Of a DNA stretch of 64,000 nucleotides, positions 1-12,100 are shown one piece after another (position 1 is the first letter of the stretch; every line of letters starts with the position of its first letter). This stretch comes from Lineus longissimus (Eukaryota; Nemertea; Pilidiophora; Heteronemertea; Lineidae). The DNA is taken from contig NC_088325.1 in the NCBI RefSeq assembly GCF_910592395.1, positions 2,137,501 to 2,201,500 on the forward strand, given 5' to 3'. A program made the translations under genes and the position numbers. Under the pieces are notes generated by a model. It was not told the origin of the DNA, made no database searches, and worked only from the letters and a program-made list of their open reading frames with translations.

Positions 1-70
1 ACCACCACCAACACCACCACCAACACCACCACCAACACCACCACCAACACCACCAACACCACCAACATCA
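1..70. repeat. ACC/AAC-rich microsatellite in intron
   Basis: Units of the type accaccaac and accaac repeat from the first base of the window to about position 70. The tract is the 5' remnant of an intron of the CDON/BOC-like gene, because the next 100 bases lead into a clear splice acceptor (polypyrimidine tract then ag at 169-170). No coding potential is claimed for it. Confidence 0.8.
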
Positions 71-170
71 TCTTCTTCATCATTCAAAGCAACATGATTA
101 TATTTTCAGATCAAACTTCATCAAAATCTGAAATATCATACTTAGTATTTTCTCATCTTTCTCTTTACAG

Positions 171-3100
171 ATGAAATTCCAAAATTCATCAAAGAACCAG
201 AGTCAGTCATAGTGAAAGCGCGCGGGAAGGTCGTCCTCCGCTGCACTGTAGACTTACCAGCCGCGCGGATACGATGGAAATATAACGGCGACTTTATAGA
301 GACTAACGAAGACGAGGGCGTGATAATAAATGGCGGGACGTTACATATAAAATCTTTTAAACATTCGAAACGACATAAACCTCACGCGGGGAAATATCAG
401 TGTGTTGCTAATACTTCTATAGGTGCTGTGGCCAGTTTGGTGGCTGAAGTTCAAAAAGCAGGTAAGTTATATTTTATTGCTTAAGTAAAAAAAGTGGGTA
501 AATGTGACTCGCTCTACCAAAACTAGGCGCTTGTCGCATCTGAACTCGACAGGTTGATACGGACTTGTTGTTCATTTCCCTATTGTAGACCTTTTGTGAA
601 ATCTATTACAAACTGATTTGGTCACATTTCACAAAAGGTCTACAATAGGGAAATGAACAACAAGTCCGTATCAACCTGTCAAGTTCAGATGCGACAAGCG
701 CCTAGTTTTGGTAGAGCGGGTCACAAATGTGACCCGTTCTAGCAAAACCAGTCGCATGTCGCACATAAGATGAGCCTAGATGACACCTGGAGATGACAGA
801 AGAAATTGATGTCGTCAGATTTCACAAAAGGCAGACAATAGTGAAATGAACAAACGTCCGTCTCAACCTGCCAAGCTCAGAGCGACATCCGACTGGTTTT
901 GCTGGAACGGGTCACAAATTATATTTTATGGCTGAGTAAAAAAGCTTGGACCATTATATGCTTTATAATTGAGGGTTAAAGTAGAATCTGAAAGGGACTG
1001 ACAAATGCTGTCCTCTAATGAGAGGTGTCCTGATTAGAGAGGTAAATTTCAATGGGAATTACCTATTTAGAAAGTGCTATTGCCCTAATTACAACTGGCG
1101 CTAACGCAAGTGCTGCCACCTGGCATCTGGGGGTGGAACCAAACATCAAAATTTAGAGTAATTGAGAGAACTTACTGACTGAGACATTTACACTTAGCAA
1201 GTGCCAACTTCAGACTAGTCAAGTTCATTCTTGGACGATTGAAATGCAATCGGCCGATTCCAAAGTTCCTAATCTTGAGCACTTTCGGGATTTTCATCAA
1301 TCCAAGCGTCTTTTACAGGTCGTCAGGTTTGAAGAGGACGATGACAGACTAGTGAAATTTTAAAAGGAATATCCAATATGACTATCTCCTTGGAAAAGGC
1401 ACTTAACTCTTGTTCTTCCTCTCCAGATATCGATCGTTTTGATCGGAATCTTCCCGATATCATAGTAAACGCAACGAAGGGGAACGTGGCGCTGGTACCG
1501 TGTGTTCCACCAGAGTCGTCACCGAGCCCTATCTTGACGTTCGAGGTCAATTCCACAGTCATAGACAATGAATATTCAGGTAAGTGGGTCAAGGTCATCA
1601 CCAGAGGTAAAGGTCAATCAGTTCTCAAGATCAAGGTCGATCAATACTCAAAGTCAAGGTCACTACTTAAGGTCAAGGTTAATCAATACTCAAGATCGAG
1701 GTCAATGGTCACGGTCACTACTCCAGGTCAAGGTCAATCGATACTCAAGGTTAAGGTCAATCAATACTCAAGTCAAGGTCGATCTATACTCAAGAAGTCA
1801 AGGTCAAGGTCGGTCAATACTTGAGGTCAAGGTCAATCCCTTTGACTATCTGAGGGGATGTCTCGTGATCTTGGTTACGTCTGCAACTAGATATATAAAG
1901 CTTTTATTTGTTTGCTTGAGACTGAGAGGGTTAGCATCGTCGTCGATTGGTTGAGGCTGAATCTCGTAGATCTTCATGAATCAAAACTTTGGTACAAACA
2001 ATTCACATTCATCGCGCTATATGAAACGTCATTTCGATCTCATTTCGATTTTTGATCTTTTTCAGTTCGCCATAAAATCTTACCATCTGGTGCGTTACAA
2101 ATTGAGGATGCTCGACCCATTGACCAGGGCACGTACATCTGCCGAGCGGAGAATCCCATCACGGGAAAGTTACGAGGGGCATTTCAGAAAGTCACCCTCA
2201 GAATACTAAGTAAGTATAACCAAGAATTCACGAAGATTAGTCTTTGTTAACTCTTGGTATAATGCAATCAGTTTGGGATATCAGCTTGCCTGGGAAGTTA
2301 ACCTGTGAAGGACCGGAATCCTATCCAGGCAGAGTGATACCCCTAGTCGCTTGAGGCTAGGGAATCCAGGATAAGCTTTGGCCTGATGAGCCTTTCGCGG
2401 CTCCAGCAACAGCCCGGCAGACTATAATTTTAATCGAAACACTTGGTGTTGGCCGTATGTTAAAAGGGGTCCTGTGATTGAGCTATCTGTACTCATAATA
2501 TGAACATATTGGGTTTGATATCCTGCAGGATTGTTCTAATAGTTTGCAGTCAGTCTTATTTCGGACACGCTCCTTTCACCCCTTGGCAAATTCACTGGAC
2601 TTCGAATGCCTCAACCTTTGAATGAAATGTAAAATCAAGAGCCCTTTTACCTTGTGCCAAGGTTCCAGTCTGGACAATGAAAAGAACCCTGTAAATGTGG
2701 AATATTCGCAGTTTGTGATGGGCACATGGTATCATGGAGCCTCTCGGCCGCTTACCAGCCGAAACTGCCCTTGGTCAAAAAGGCCTCAGGTCAAAACCGC
2801 CCCCTGTGTGGTGCGCTTATCTATAATATTTTCCCTTTTTCAGATCCTGTCATCAACGCACCACCCAGGGTCATCCAGGCCCCCCCAAAGAAATCCGCAG
2901 CTCGAATAGGCAGCAACTTGACGCTAGAATGTGTGATGAATGGCGCGCCCGTACCGGTCGTAAACTGGATCAAATATGGCGACGTTTTACCCGAGGGGCG
3001 ATACGAACAGATGATGGGGAATCTTCTATTGGTGGATATTCGGTTGGAGGATGCGGGGACGTATATATGTCAGGCGGAGAATGGTCAGGGGATGCAGGCA

Positions 3101-6100
3101 ACAGGTGTTGCTGTGGTGGAGGTGTTAGGTAGGTTGCGGAGGAGTGTGCATGATTGCTGAATGTCAGAGTCTGAATATACTAGTCAGATGGAAATAGGTT
3201 CACAGCTTCTCTGGTGTGTCTCATGACAAAGAGTTGTACAAAGTGTGGACAGTGTTGCAAGCCCCAGAGCTTTGTGGTCAGGGTGGTGTCCTTTGGCCAG
3301 TATTCCATTCAATTTCTCATGAGGGAGCAGGGTCAGAGCCCCAGAGCTTTGTGATCACGTGGTGTCCTTTGACCAGTATTCCTCTCATTTTCTCATCAGG
3401 GAGCAGGATCAGAGCCCCAGAGCTTTGTGATCACGTGGTGTCCTTTGGCCGGTATACCTCATAAGGGAAAAGGATCAGAGCCCCAGAGCTTTGTGATCAC
3501 GTGGTGACCTTTGGCTAGTATTCCTCATAAGGGAGAAGGATCAGAACCCCAAAGGTTTTTGATCTCGTGGTGTCCTTTTGCCAGTATTCCTCATAAGGGA
3601 GCAGGATTAGAGCCCTAGAGCTTTGTGATCACGTGGTGTCCTTTGGCCAGTATTCCTCGTAAGGGAGCAGGATCAGAACCCGAGAGCTTTGTCACAGTGG
3701 TGTCCTTTGGCCGGTATACCTCTCCATAGTAATATAAAGAGAAATCTATGAGATCTAGAAGTGCTTCTGATACTTTTAAAATCATGACAACATTTTTCAA
3801 ATTTCTCTCCACAGAAATGCCAACCATCGACACGCCCCCTAGTGACCAAACAGTTACTGAGGGCGACACTGTTGTGTTTAACTGCCTAGCGACGGGGAAG
3901 CCAAAGGTTAAGACAAGTTGGTTGTACAACGGGCAGCCCGTGTTCAGGGATAGCGCCGTCTCGATAACAGGTAAGAGCTTGTCGATTGCGGAACTTGGTT
4001 GTAGTTTCTCAAGATCATTCCTAGTCTGTCTCTTGCCTTAAAGCGAATTTCGCACAAGCCATACAATGCCCTTAAGGTGCCTCAGTGGGTATCAAAGCTA
4101 CTGCATTTTCAACTCATATCCGAGTTTCTGAATGTAACCCTATTGTAGGCCCTCTGTCCACATGTCCATCAGGCCGAGTCTAGTTAACGGATCTGCGCCA
4201 CACTTTTAAACATGAAGTGAGAAGGTTCATTTTCACCGCCTAGAAAAAGTAGGCTGAATGGCTGGTTGTGTGAAATTCCCTTTAACGTGAATTTTGCACT
4301 GTCAGTGTTTGAGCCAACTTTTACATTTTCTTCGCCAACATAAACCCCCCCCTTCTTAATTCCTGTTCAAAACTCTGGCGTAGATCAGTTAGCTAGATTC
4401 AGCCTGCTGATCATGTGGACAAGACGGTTCTTTTCAGAAACTCGTGGATGGGAATTCCACAGTAATGACTCGATGCATCAGTTGTTTTGCTACCGACTGA
4501 GGCGTGGGAATGGAAGGACATTGGGTGACATGAATAAAGACTAGCAAATGCTTTTACTTCAATTTTGTACAGAGAGGCCAAGTGTAAATGTACATGGAGT
4601 TTTAGATAAAAGCATTTACTACTCTTTATTCATATCACCCATTGTATCACTCCTGCGAAATTCACTTTAACCAGCACTGTAGTTAAACAATCAAATAGTT
4701 TCCAATCCGTAGTTAGTCATTTAGAAAAGCAGTACCTGGTCCTGTCTCATAAACAGCTCATTAGTCATAATCATAATGACAGACAACTCCTTCCCTCTTT
4801 GGTTCCGCCATGTTATGTGTCAGAAAACCACAAGTAGAGAGACCTCTATTGGTGTATATCGATAGACTGGTCATTTGTGGCGTTTTTGCTTGTGACCTTG
4901 TGACGCACCACACACAGAATGAACCCTTGTTTGGCTTACTGGATGTATGTTTTGGTTGTACCAGGGAGACTATGGAACAATGCCACAAGTCTACAAGGGA
5001 AGAGTCCAATCGCAGCCTAATGATAACAAATACATTTTGTTGATTGATTAATTGACTGACTGATTGATTGATGAAGATTTTTCCCTTTCCTCTCTAACAT
5101 TCATTAACCATGTTCCCCTGTACAGTGGAACCTCCCTTAGCGGACACCTCTCTATTAAGGACAACCTCTCTATAAAGGACACCAGTTGTGGTCCCAAATT
5201 GGTTGTTTCCATTCAATTTGACCTCTCTTATCAGGATACCTCTCCAATAAGGACAGCACTTGTCAGTCCTGAAGGTGTCCTTAATAGAGAGGTTCTACTG
5301 TACTTATTTCTAACCCATTTCTTACGTGGTTATTTCCCTCACAGAACTTGGTCCAAGCAATGGTAAGAGTCGGTGTGGCTTGCGATGGTTGTGGGATGGC
5401 TTATGTACAAATATTACTCATTTTTTGTTGCCCAGTCAGATGTTGGTTTGCCTTAAGTCTGACAATGTCAACCTTTACTCTTACATTTGCTTTGTGACTC
5501 TGATGCGAGTGTGTTGTGGCTCAAGATGACTGTTTGGAAGTCCTTTTTTGTTACGCATGGCAACGGTATCTGTTAAGCATTCCAATTTAGCTCATTCCAA
5601 TTGTATTGCTTTTGAGAGCTCATTCTAATTGTATTGCTTTTGAGAGCTCATTCCAGTTGTATTGCTTTCAAGAGCTCATTCCAGTTGTATTGCTTTGAAG
5701 AGCTCATTCAAATTGTATTGCTTTTGAGAGCTCATTCCAGTTGTATTGCTTTCAAGAGCTCACTCCAATTGTATTGCTTTCAAGAGCTCACTCCAGTTGT
5801 ATTGCTTTTGAGAGCTCATTCCAATTGTATTGCTTTTGAGAGCTCATTCCAATTGTATTGCTTTTGAGAGCTCATTCCAATTGTATTGCTTTTGGTGGCT
5901 CATTTCAATTGTATTGCTTTTGAGAGCCCATTCCAATTGTATTGCTTTTGGGAGCTCATTTCAATTGTATTGCTTTCAAGAGATCATTCCAAATAAATTG
6001 CTTTCGGACATTTTTTCAATTGTATTGCTTTTGGGAGCTCATTCCAGTTGTATTGCTTTTGAGAGCTCATTCCAATTATATTGCTTTTGGGAGCTCATTC

Positions 6101-9100
6101 CAATTATATTGCTTTTGGGAGCTCATTTCAATTGTATTGCTTTTGAGAGCCCATTCCAATTGTATTGCTTTTGGGAGCTCATTTCAATTGTATTGCTTTC
6201 AAGAGCTCATTCCAAATGAATTGCTTTCGGACATTTTTTCAATTGTATTGCTTATGAGAGCTGTCTTAAATTACTGGGGGGGGGGGGGCTGTGTAGCAGT
6301 TGAACTATTTACATTGAAGTATTTCAAACTGTGCTAAAAATGGCCACCACTTTGGATGCCTGTTAGCTACATCAGAGATTGTTGGTTCAATTCATGGCCT
6401 CTTGATGGCGTTCTTGTGGGATGTAGAAGCCATTTTAAAAGCGTAGAGAGGCTGACAACAGAATTATCATCTGGGGTCTGCAGTTCCCACTGCTTTACAA
6501 TTGACCCTCCGACCTCATAACTAAATATTTCATATTGAAACAAAAATTTCTTCTAATCTCATCATATGACTTTTGTAATAATTGTCACAGATTAAGATGA
6601 CTATTCGATTATTTTCTGGGCATCTTGGCACAAATTGAGAATTTGCTCAATATCAATTTTTTCGTTTTCAGAGACGACCTTGACCTTACACCAAGTGAGC
6701 CTGAACCAAGCCGGCTTCTACCAGTGCATGGCTCAGAGCAGAATCGGCATGGCAACCGCCGCTGCCTGGCTACGCGTCAAGAAGCGCAAGACGCCCCTCC
6801 CGCCCGCTATCAAGGCGGAGTCTGACAAGGATGGCGCTACGGTCAAGCCGCAGGCAATCGCGCCGGATCATGAGCCGAATCATAGTGCTGGTAAGTTTAC
6901 TCCAGGGATGAACGTCCCTTTGTTTTGTTGAGGCCTTTTTACTTGCGAAGCAATTTTGGTGCAGGTTCTCCTGGATATGGGTATAAGTCCTTCGCATAAA
7001 ATTGTAGTTTCTGAACTTGTAGAAGATGCTAGTGTAATCCTTATGAAAATAACTGAGAGATCACAGCTCTTAGATAAAAACACAACTTGTTCTCTTCACA
7101 CTTGGACTCTGAATCCTTGAAATGACGCAAGTCACAAATCACAGCAAACCCACATGTTTGATTGTTGACAAATACCATATTTGGGTAATGACATCACCAA
7201 TCTAATTATAATATTGTAAACTGGCTTCTAATTGGCTTAATTACTTAATTACTAGTTTAACTGATAAATAAACACATATAGCTCATATATATTACACTAG
7301 CATCTAAGGATGTAAATTAGGTTTGCCTTTTCCTTGTGGCCTTCATCTAAATGGGGTCAGAGGTTAAAGGGAACTGGAACCGCCGAGCAATTTATTCTTT
7401 TTTTCGACTTTCACCGCCCGAGAAAGTCAAACTTCCAACTTCCTATTCGAGTTCAGATTTGTAGCTCCGCCCCCAGTGCCCGAGCATGCGCAGTTCAATT
7501 TGTTATTATTGAGAATCATGTGAGAATCACGTGAGTCATGCGATCTTTCATTCATGAGTTTTCGTAGTAAATTCCATAGTGGTGACGTCACTCAATGATT
7601 GACAGCTAGGCGCCATGTTTCATTCATGCCTCGTTCTGATCACCCGATACGCGGGAAATGAAAACGAGGTCATACGAACTGGCTTGGCGGTTCCAGTTCC
7701 CTTTAACGAGATCACTTTATCAATGCTGATTTTATTATTCCAGTCACTCGGCCGAGCATCAACATCGGGCCGTCCAACACCACCGTCTCCGAGGGTCAGA
7801 CGGTCACTCTTCTCTGCCTCACCGAGGACGCCGATGTCGTCTCCTGGCTAAAAGATGGCACCCCCATCGATTACGCCCTTAACGAACGCCATGAGGTGTC
7901 ATCCGCCGATTCACTCCAGATTGATAACGTACAGTTGACTGATTCGGGCGAGTACATGTGCTTGGCGTCCAATCAGCTTGGATTCAGCACGGCGAACGCC
8001 TTCGTCGAAGTGACAGGTTGGTGAATTTTCTAAAAGCGAATTTCGGTCGTGGTGTCTAGTGTGGAACTATTCAAGTGTAAGAATTAGAGGTGTGATCCTT
8101 TAATGAAATTGACCTTAAAGGAGGTCACGGTTTAATCTTGGATCCATCATAGATTCTGTGAATTTCGCTCGTGTTGTCTAGTGTGGAACTATTCAAGTGT
8201 AAGAATTAGAGGTGTGATCCTTTAATGAAATTGGCCTTAAAGGATGTCACGGTTTAATCTTGGATCCATCATAGATTCTGTAATGGGCCATCAAAGACTA
8301 TGATGGCCCATGGTAGACCCACCGATGGCCAATTGTAGATCTATTGATGGGGATTTCATCATAGATCTAACAACAGTGGGGTCCCATGTCAATGCAACCA
8401 AAACAGTAAATGATGAACTCATTTGAGTATCGAATATTGAAAAATGGATGCTGAGTAACATAACCCATTGAAATAAGCAGTTGTCATGGTAACAGCCGTA
8501 TTTCATCTCTCGCTATTTCCCTGCAGATTCCCTGGTCAATATCGGTATCCCAGACCTGATGCCAGGCCCTGTCTTTCCGCCCTTAAACCCAAAGGAGGAC
8601 AAATCAAACCCGACGTCCTCACCGACAGGAAACGCAACCTCGGACCCAGTTCAGCAGAATACGACAGATGGCTCAACAACGACTACAACAACATCGAAGA
8701 TGATCGAGAGAGTCATTTTAACGAATAACAGTGCAGCGAAACCGCAACTGCCAAAGAAACCGAGTGTTTTCGATACAGATTTGACGCATTTTGATTATAA
8801 TGAAAATACTGACGATATTATCCTTCTTACGACGCGTGCGCCGCCTGGCGGGGTGACGATGCCACCTTTTGGTAGTGACGGGCGACGTGGGAAGAATAAG
8901 AATAAGAAGAAGGACCGCGACCGCGACCGTGAGCGCGACCGTGAGAGGGAACGAGAGCGGGAACTTGAACGAGAGAGGGAACGAGAGCGCGGAAGGAATC
9001 GCGACCGTAAGAAGAAGAAGAATCGTTCAGGAGAAGGTGAAATTATTATTATTTGTGACAGATTTTTTGGGGTGATAGAGGTCTGCAAGTGACATTAACC

Positions 9101-12100
9101 CTCAGCAGTCTGGAGACTTGGACATTTGTTCGTTTATGATGGTCTCCTAATCTCTGAAAACTCTGAAAAGTTGTAGATCTGAAAACTTTCTGAAAACTTG
9201 TAGATGATGGTACTTTATCTCTGAAAGTGTCAACAGATGTGCTGCTCTTCGGCAGAATCTCAAAATATTCACCACAACTGACTATAAAGGCCATGTGTCA
9301 TGGCATTTAAACTCTATAATTGAATTTCTTAGAATTTCCAGAAACTGTCTTATAGAGTAGAACCTCTCTTTTAAGGACACCTTGGGGACTGAGTAGTGCT
9401 ATCCTTAATTGAGAGGTGTCCTGATTATAGAGATAACTTTTGATGGAAATGACCAATTTCGGACCAAATACAGTGTCCTTAATAGAGAGAGTGTCCTTAA
9501 TAGAGAGGATGTCCTTAATAGAGAGAGTGTCCTTAATAGAGAGGGTGTCCTCAATAGAGAGGGTGTCCTTAATAGAGAGGGTGTCCTTAATAGAGAGGGT
9601 GTCCTTAATAGAGAGGGTGTCCTCAATAGAGAGGTGTCCTTTAAGAGAGGTTCCACTATATTTACCTTCAAAATAACTTCAAATTTCAATTTTTCTATTT
9701 GCAGTACTGGTGCCGCCCTCTAAACCGAAAGTTACAAAGCTCTCCGACAATTCTGTCATGCTCAAGTGGTCAGTGTCGGATAACGAGGGATTACGCATCA
9801 GGTTTTTCCGCGTCCAATATCGGGAACTTTCGAACAGCAAGAAACGCGGCAGCTGGGAAACGATCGAAGATGACATATCTGCCGTCACGCGGCAATATGA
9901 AGTCGCCGGTCTGAAACCCGGCGCGACTTATAAATTCCGGATTGCAGCGGTGTATTCGAATAATGATAATAAGTTGGGGCCGAGTTCGGGCCGGTTTAAA
10001 TTGAGTGTTGAACCGACGCGGCGTCAGCATCCTCCCGTCGCTGGTCCGGTGATCGTGGAAGCTAAGAGTATGTCGCCATCGGATGTAGCTATAAGATGGA
10101 AGGTAAGGAATCGGCTGGGTTCTTCTTCTTCTTCAGCGTTCGCTCTGCACTTGGAGGGGTCATACTCCAGGGAGTATTCCTCCTCCATGGCGGTATGAGT
10201 GTTTTTACGTGCCACTGCGGTTAGGGTCCAATTTGGTTTATTGGCTGAGTGACTCTGTCTTCCGCCAGAGGTAGAGTCCATACAAGCTACTCATACTTCC
10301 CACTTGGTGGGGTCTTAGCATGCCACTATGGGTAGGCACCAGTTGGGTTTATCGGTCTGGTGACTCTGTCTTCAGCCAGAGGTAGAGTCCACGCAAGCTA
10401 CTCACGTTTCTCACTTGGTGGGGTCTTTGCGTGCCACTAGGGGTAGGCACCAGTTGGGTTTATTGGCTGAGTGACTCTGTCTTCGACCAGAGGTAGAGTC
10501 TATGCAAGCTACTCTTGTTTCTCACTTGGTGGGATCTTCTCTGACGAGAGGTAGAATCCACGCAAGCTACTCTTGTTTCTCACTTGGTAGGTTCTTCTCT
10601 GACCAGAGGTAGAGTCCACGCAAGCTACTCTTGTTTCTCACTTGGTGGGATCTTCTCTGACCAGAGGTAGAGTCCACACAAGCTACTCTTGTTTCTCACT
10701 TGGTGGGATCTTCTCTGACCAGAGGTAGAGTCCACGCAAGCTACTCTTGTTTCTCACTTGGTGGGATCTTCTCTGACCAGAGGTAGAGTCCACGCAAGCT
10801 ACTCTTGTTTCTCACTTGGTGGGATCTTCTCTGACCAGAGGTAGAGTCCACGCAAGCTACTCATGTTTCTCACTTGGTGGGGTCTTTCGCTTGCTCTGGC
10901 TTGGACACTTAATACAAGGAACCTCGGTTTTAAGTCTCATTCGAAGGAATGTAAAAGGCCAGGAATTTGATTTCCTGTGTAACATTACTATTTGTTAAAG
11001 TTAAAAGGCTTGTTAAAGTGATTTGTTAGCACACTATAACAGTTAAGAGACAAGAGGTCATCAAAGTAAAAAACACTTTAACGAAATTTGATATTTTGCT
11101 GATTTCAGTATCTGCCACTCGGGACGATAGCCGTGGAGGGTTTCTTTATCTTCTACAAGCCGTACGGTTCGCAGGAGGAATTCAAACGACAGGAAGTCTT
11201 CGGCGGGAATCTCGTTAATTACGTCCTTAACCGGTTGAGGCCAGATACTGAGTACGAGATCAAGATGCAGTGTTTCAATTCGGCCGGAGAGAGCGACTTC
11301 AGTAACACTGTCGTAAAGAGAACACTGGGTAAGAATACGGGTCTGCGGTTTCCTCCTACAAAGCACTAAACTATAGATTGTTCAGTAGTACCTCTGTATT
11401 AGAGACACCCTTGGGATTGCGAATTGGTGTCCTTTATAGAGAGGTGTCCTGATTATAGAGGTCAAACTGAATGAAAATGATCTATTTGGGACTGAAATCT
11501 GTGTCCTCAATATGAAAATTTCCCAAAGTATCGTTACTGTTTTTTTTGGTTCGGTTTTTCCACTGATGCTGAGGTTGTAGAATTGATTGTCTAGATCATC
11601 AGGGGCCTACTGAAATGTTTCGGGATAGACCAGGCCTATTGTAAGATCTAGGCTTAAGTGTCAGGTCGGATGAGGTTGGACCATAAACCCAAAATCGTCA
11701 ACTTGGAAAACTTTTAAAGATCAAACTCTTCTATTGACAGCATCATCTGGGAGTTCCGGTGCCTTCCCTGGCGAGACTGACTACTACCCCGGGGTCCCTG
11801 TTGACGAAAATCCCTTCATGAAGAAGCCGAATCGCAAAAATGTCCCGTACGACGCCAACACATTCGACGTTATCAACACATATGATAAAGATGGACAGGA
11901 AAAACCCGAGTTGACCCCGACGCAAACACAGGAAGAGGATCAGTTCGAGAGGAAAATGAATACGCAGTCGAGTTCGATGCTTTTGTATATGGTCCTCGGG
12001 ATCGTACTAGGGGTCATGATGTTGCTGCTCGTCATTTTCATGGTCATGTGCGGTTTGAAACAGCGACAGCAGCGTCGAATGATGGGTACGTTTAGAGCTA

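Larger units (their letters stand above)
171..8016 (+). other. CDON: Exon block encoding Ig domains 1-5 of the CDON/BOC-like receptor
   Basis: Ig1 is exon 171-461 (cysteines in VVLRC and KYQC). Ig2 is split over 1427-1579 and 2066-2209 (Cys in LVPC and TYIC). Ig3 is 2844-3128 (LTLEC, TYICQAENG). Ig4 is split over 3815-3970 and 6672-6890 (VVFNC, FYQCMAQS) and is followed by a basic and acidic spacer. Ig5 is 7744-8016 (VTLLC, EYMC). All introns here are phase 1, the usual phase for shuffled extracellular modules. Ig1 has the GGTLHI ... YQCVANTSIGA pattern seen in the first Ig of CDON/BOC. Confidence 0.87.

Noticed and set aside
1378-1954. Long open frames continuing the Ig2 exon beyond 1579
   Set aside because: A strong donor (gtaagt) at 1580 and resumption of the Ig2 fold at 2066 show that the region is a repeat-filled intron.
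5634-6337. Overlapping open frames with repeated LLRAHSNCIAF-type peptide
   Set aside because: Produced by a 26-bp minisatellite in an intron; all are inside a gap between two halves of the Ig4 domain.
8795-9088. Minus-strand Arg/Ser-rich frame resembling an SR protein
   Set aside because: Antisense of the RD/RE repeat in the CDON/BOC-like linker exon, which is supported by splice sites and frame continuity on the plus strand.
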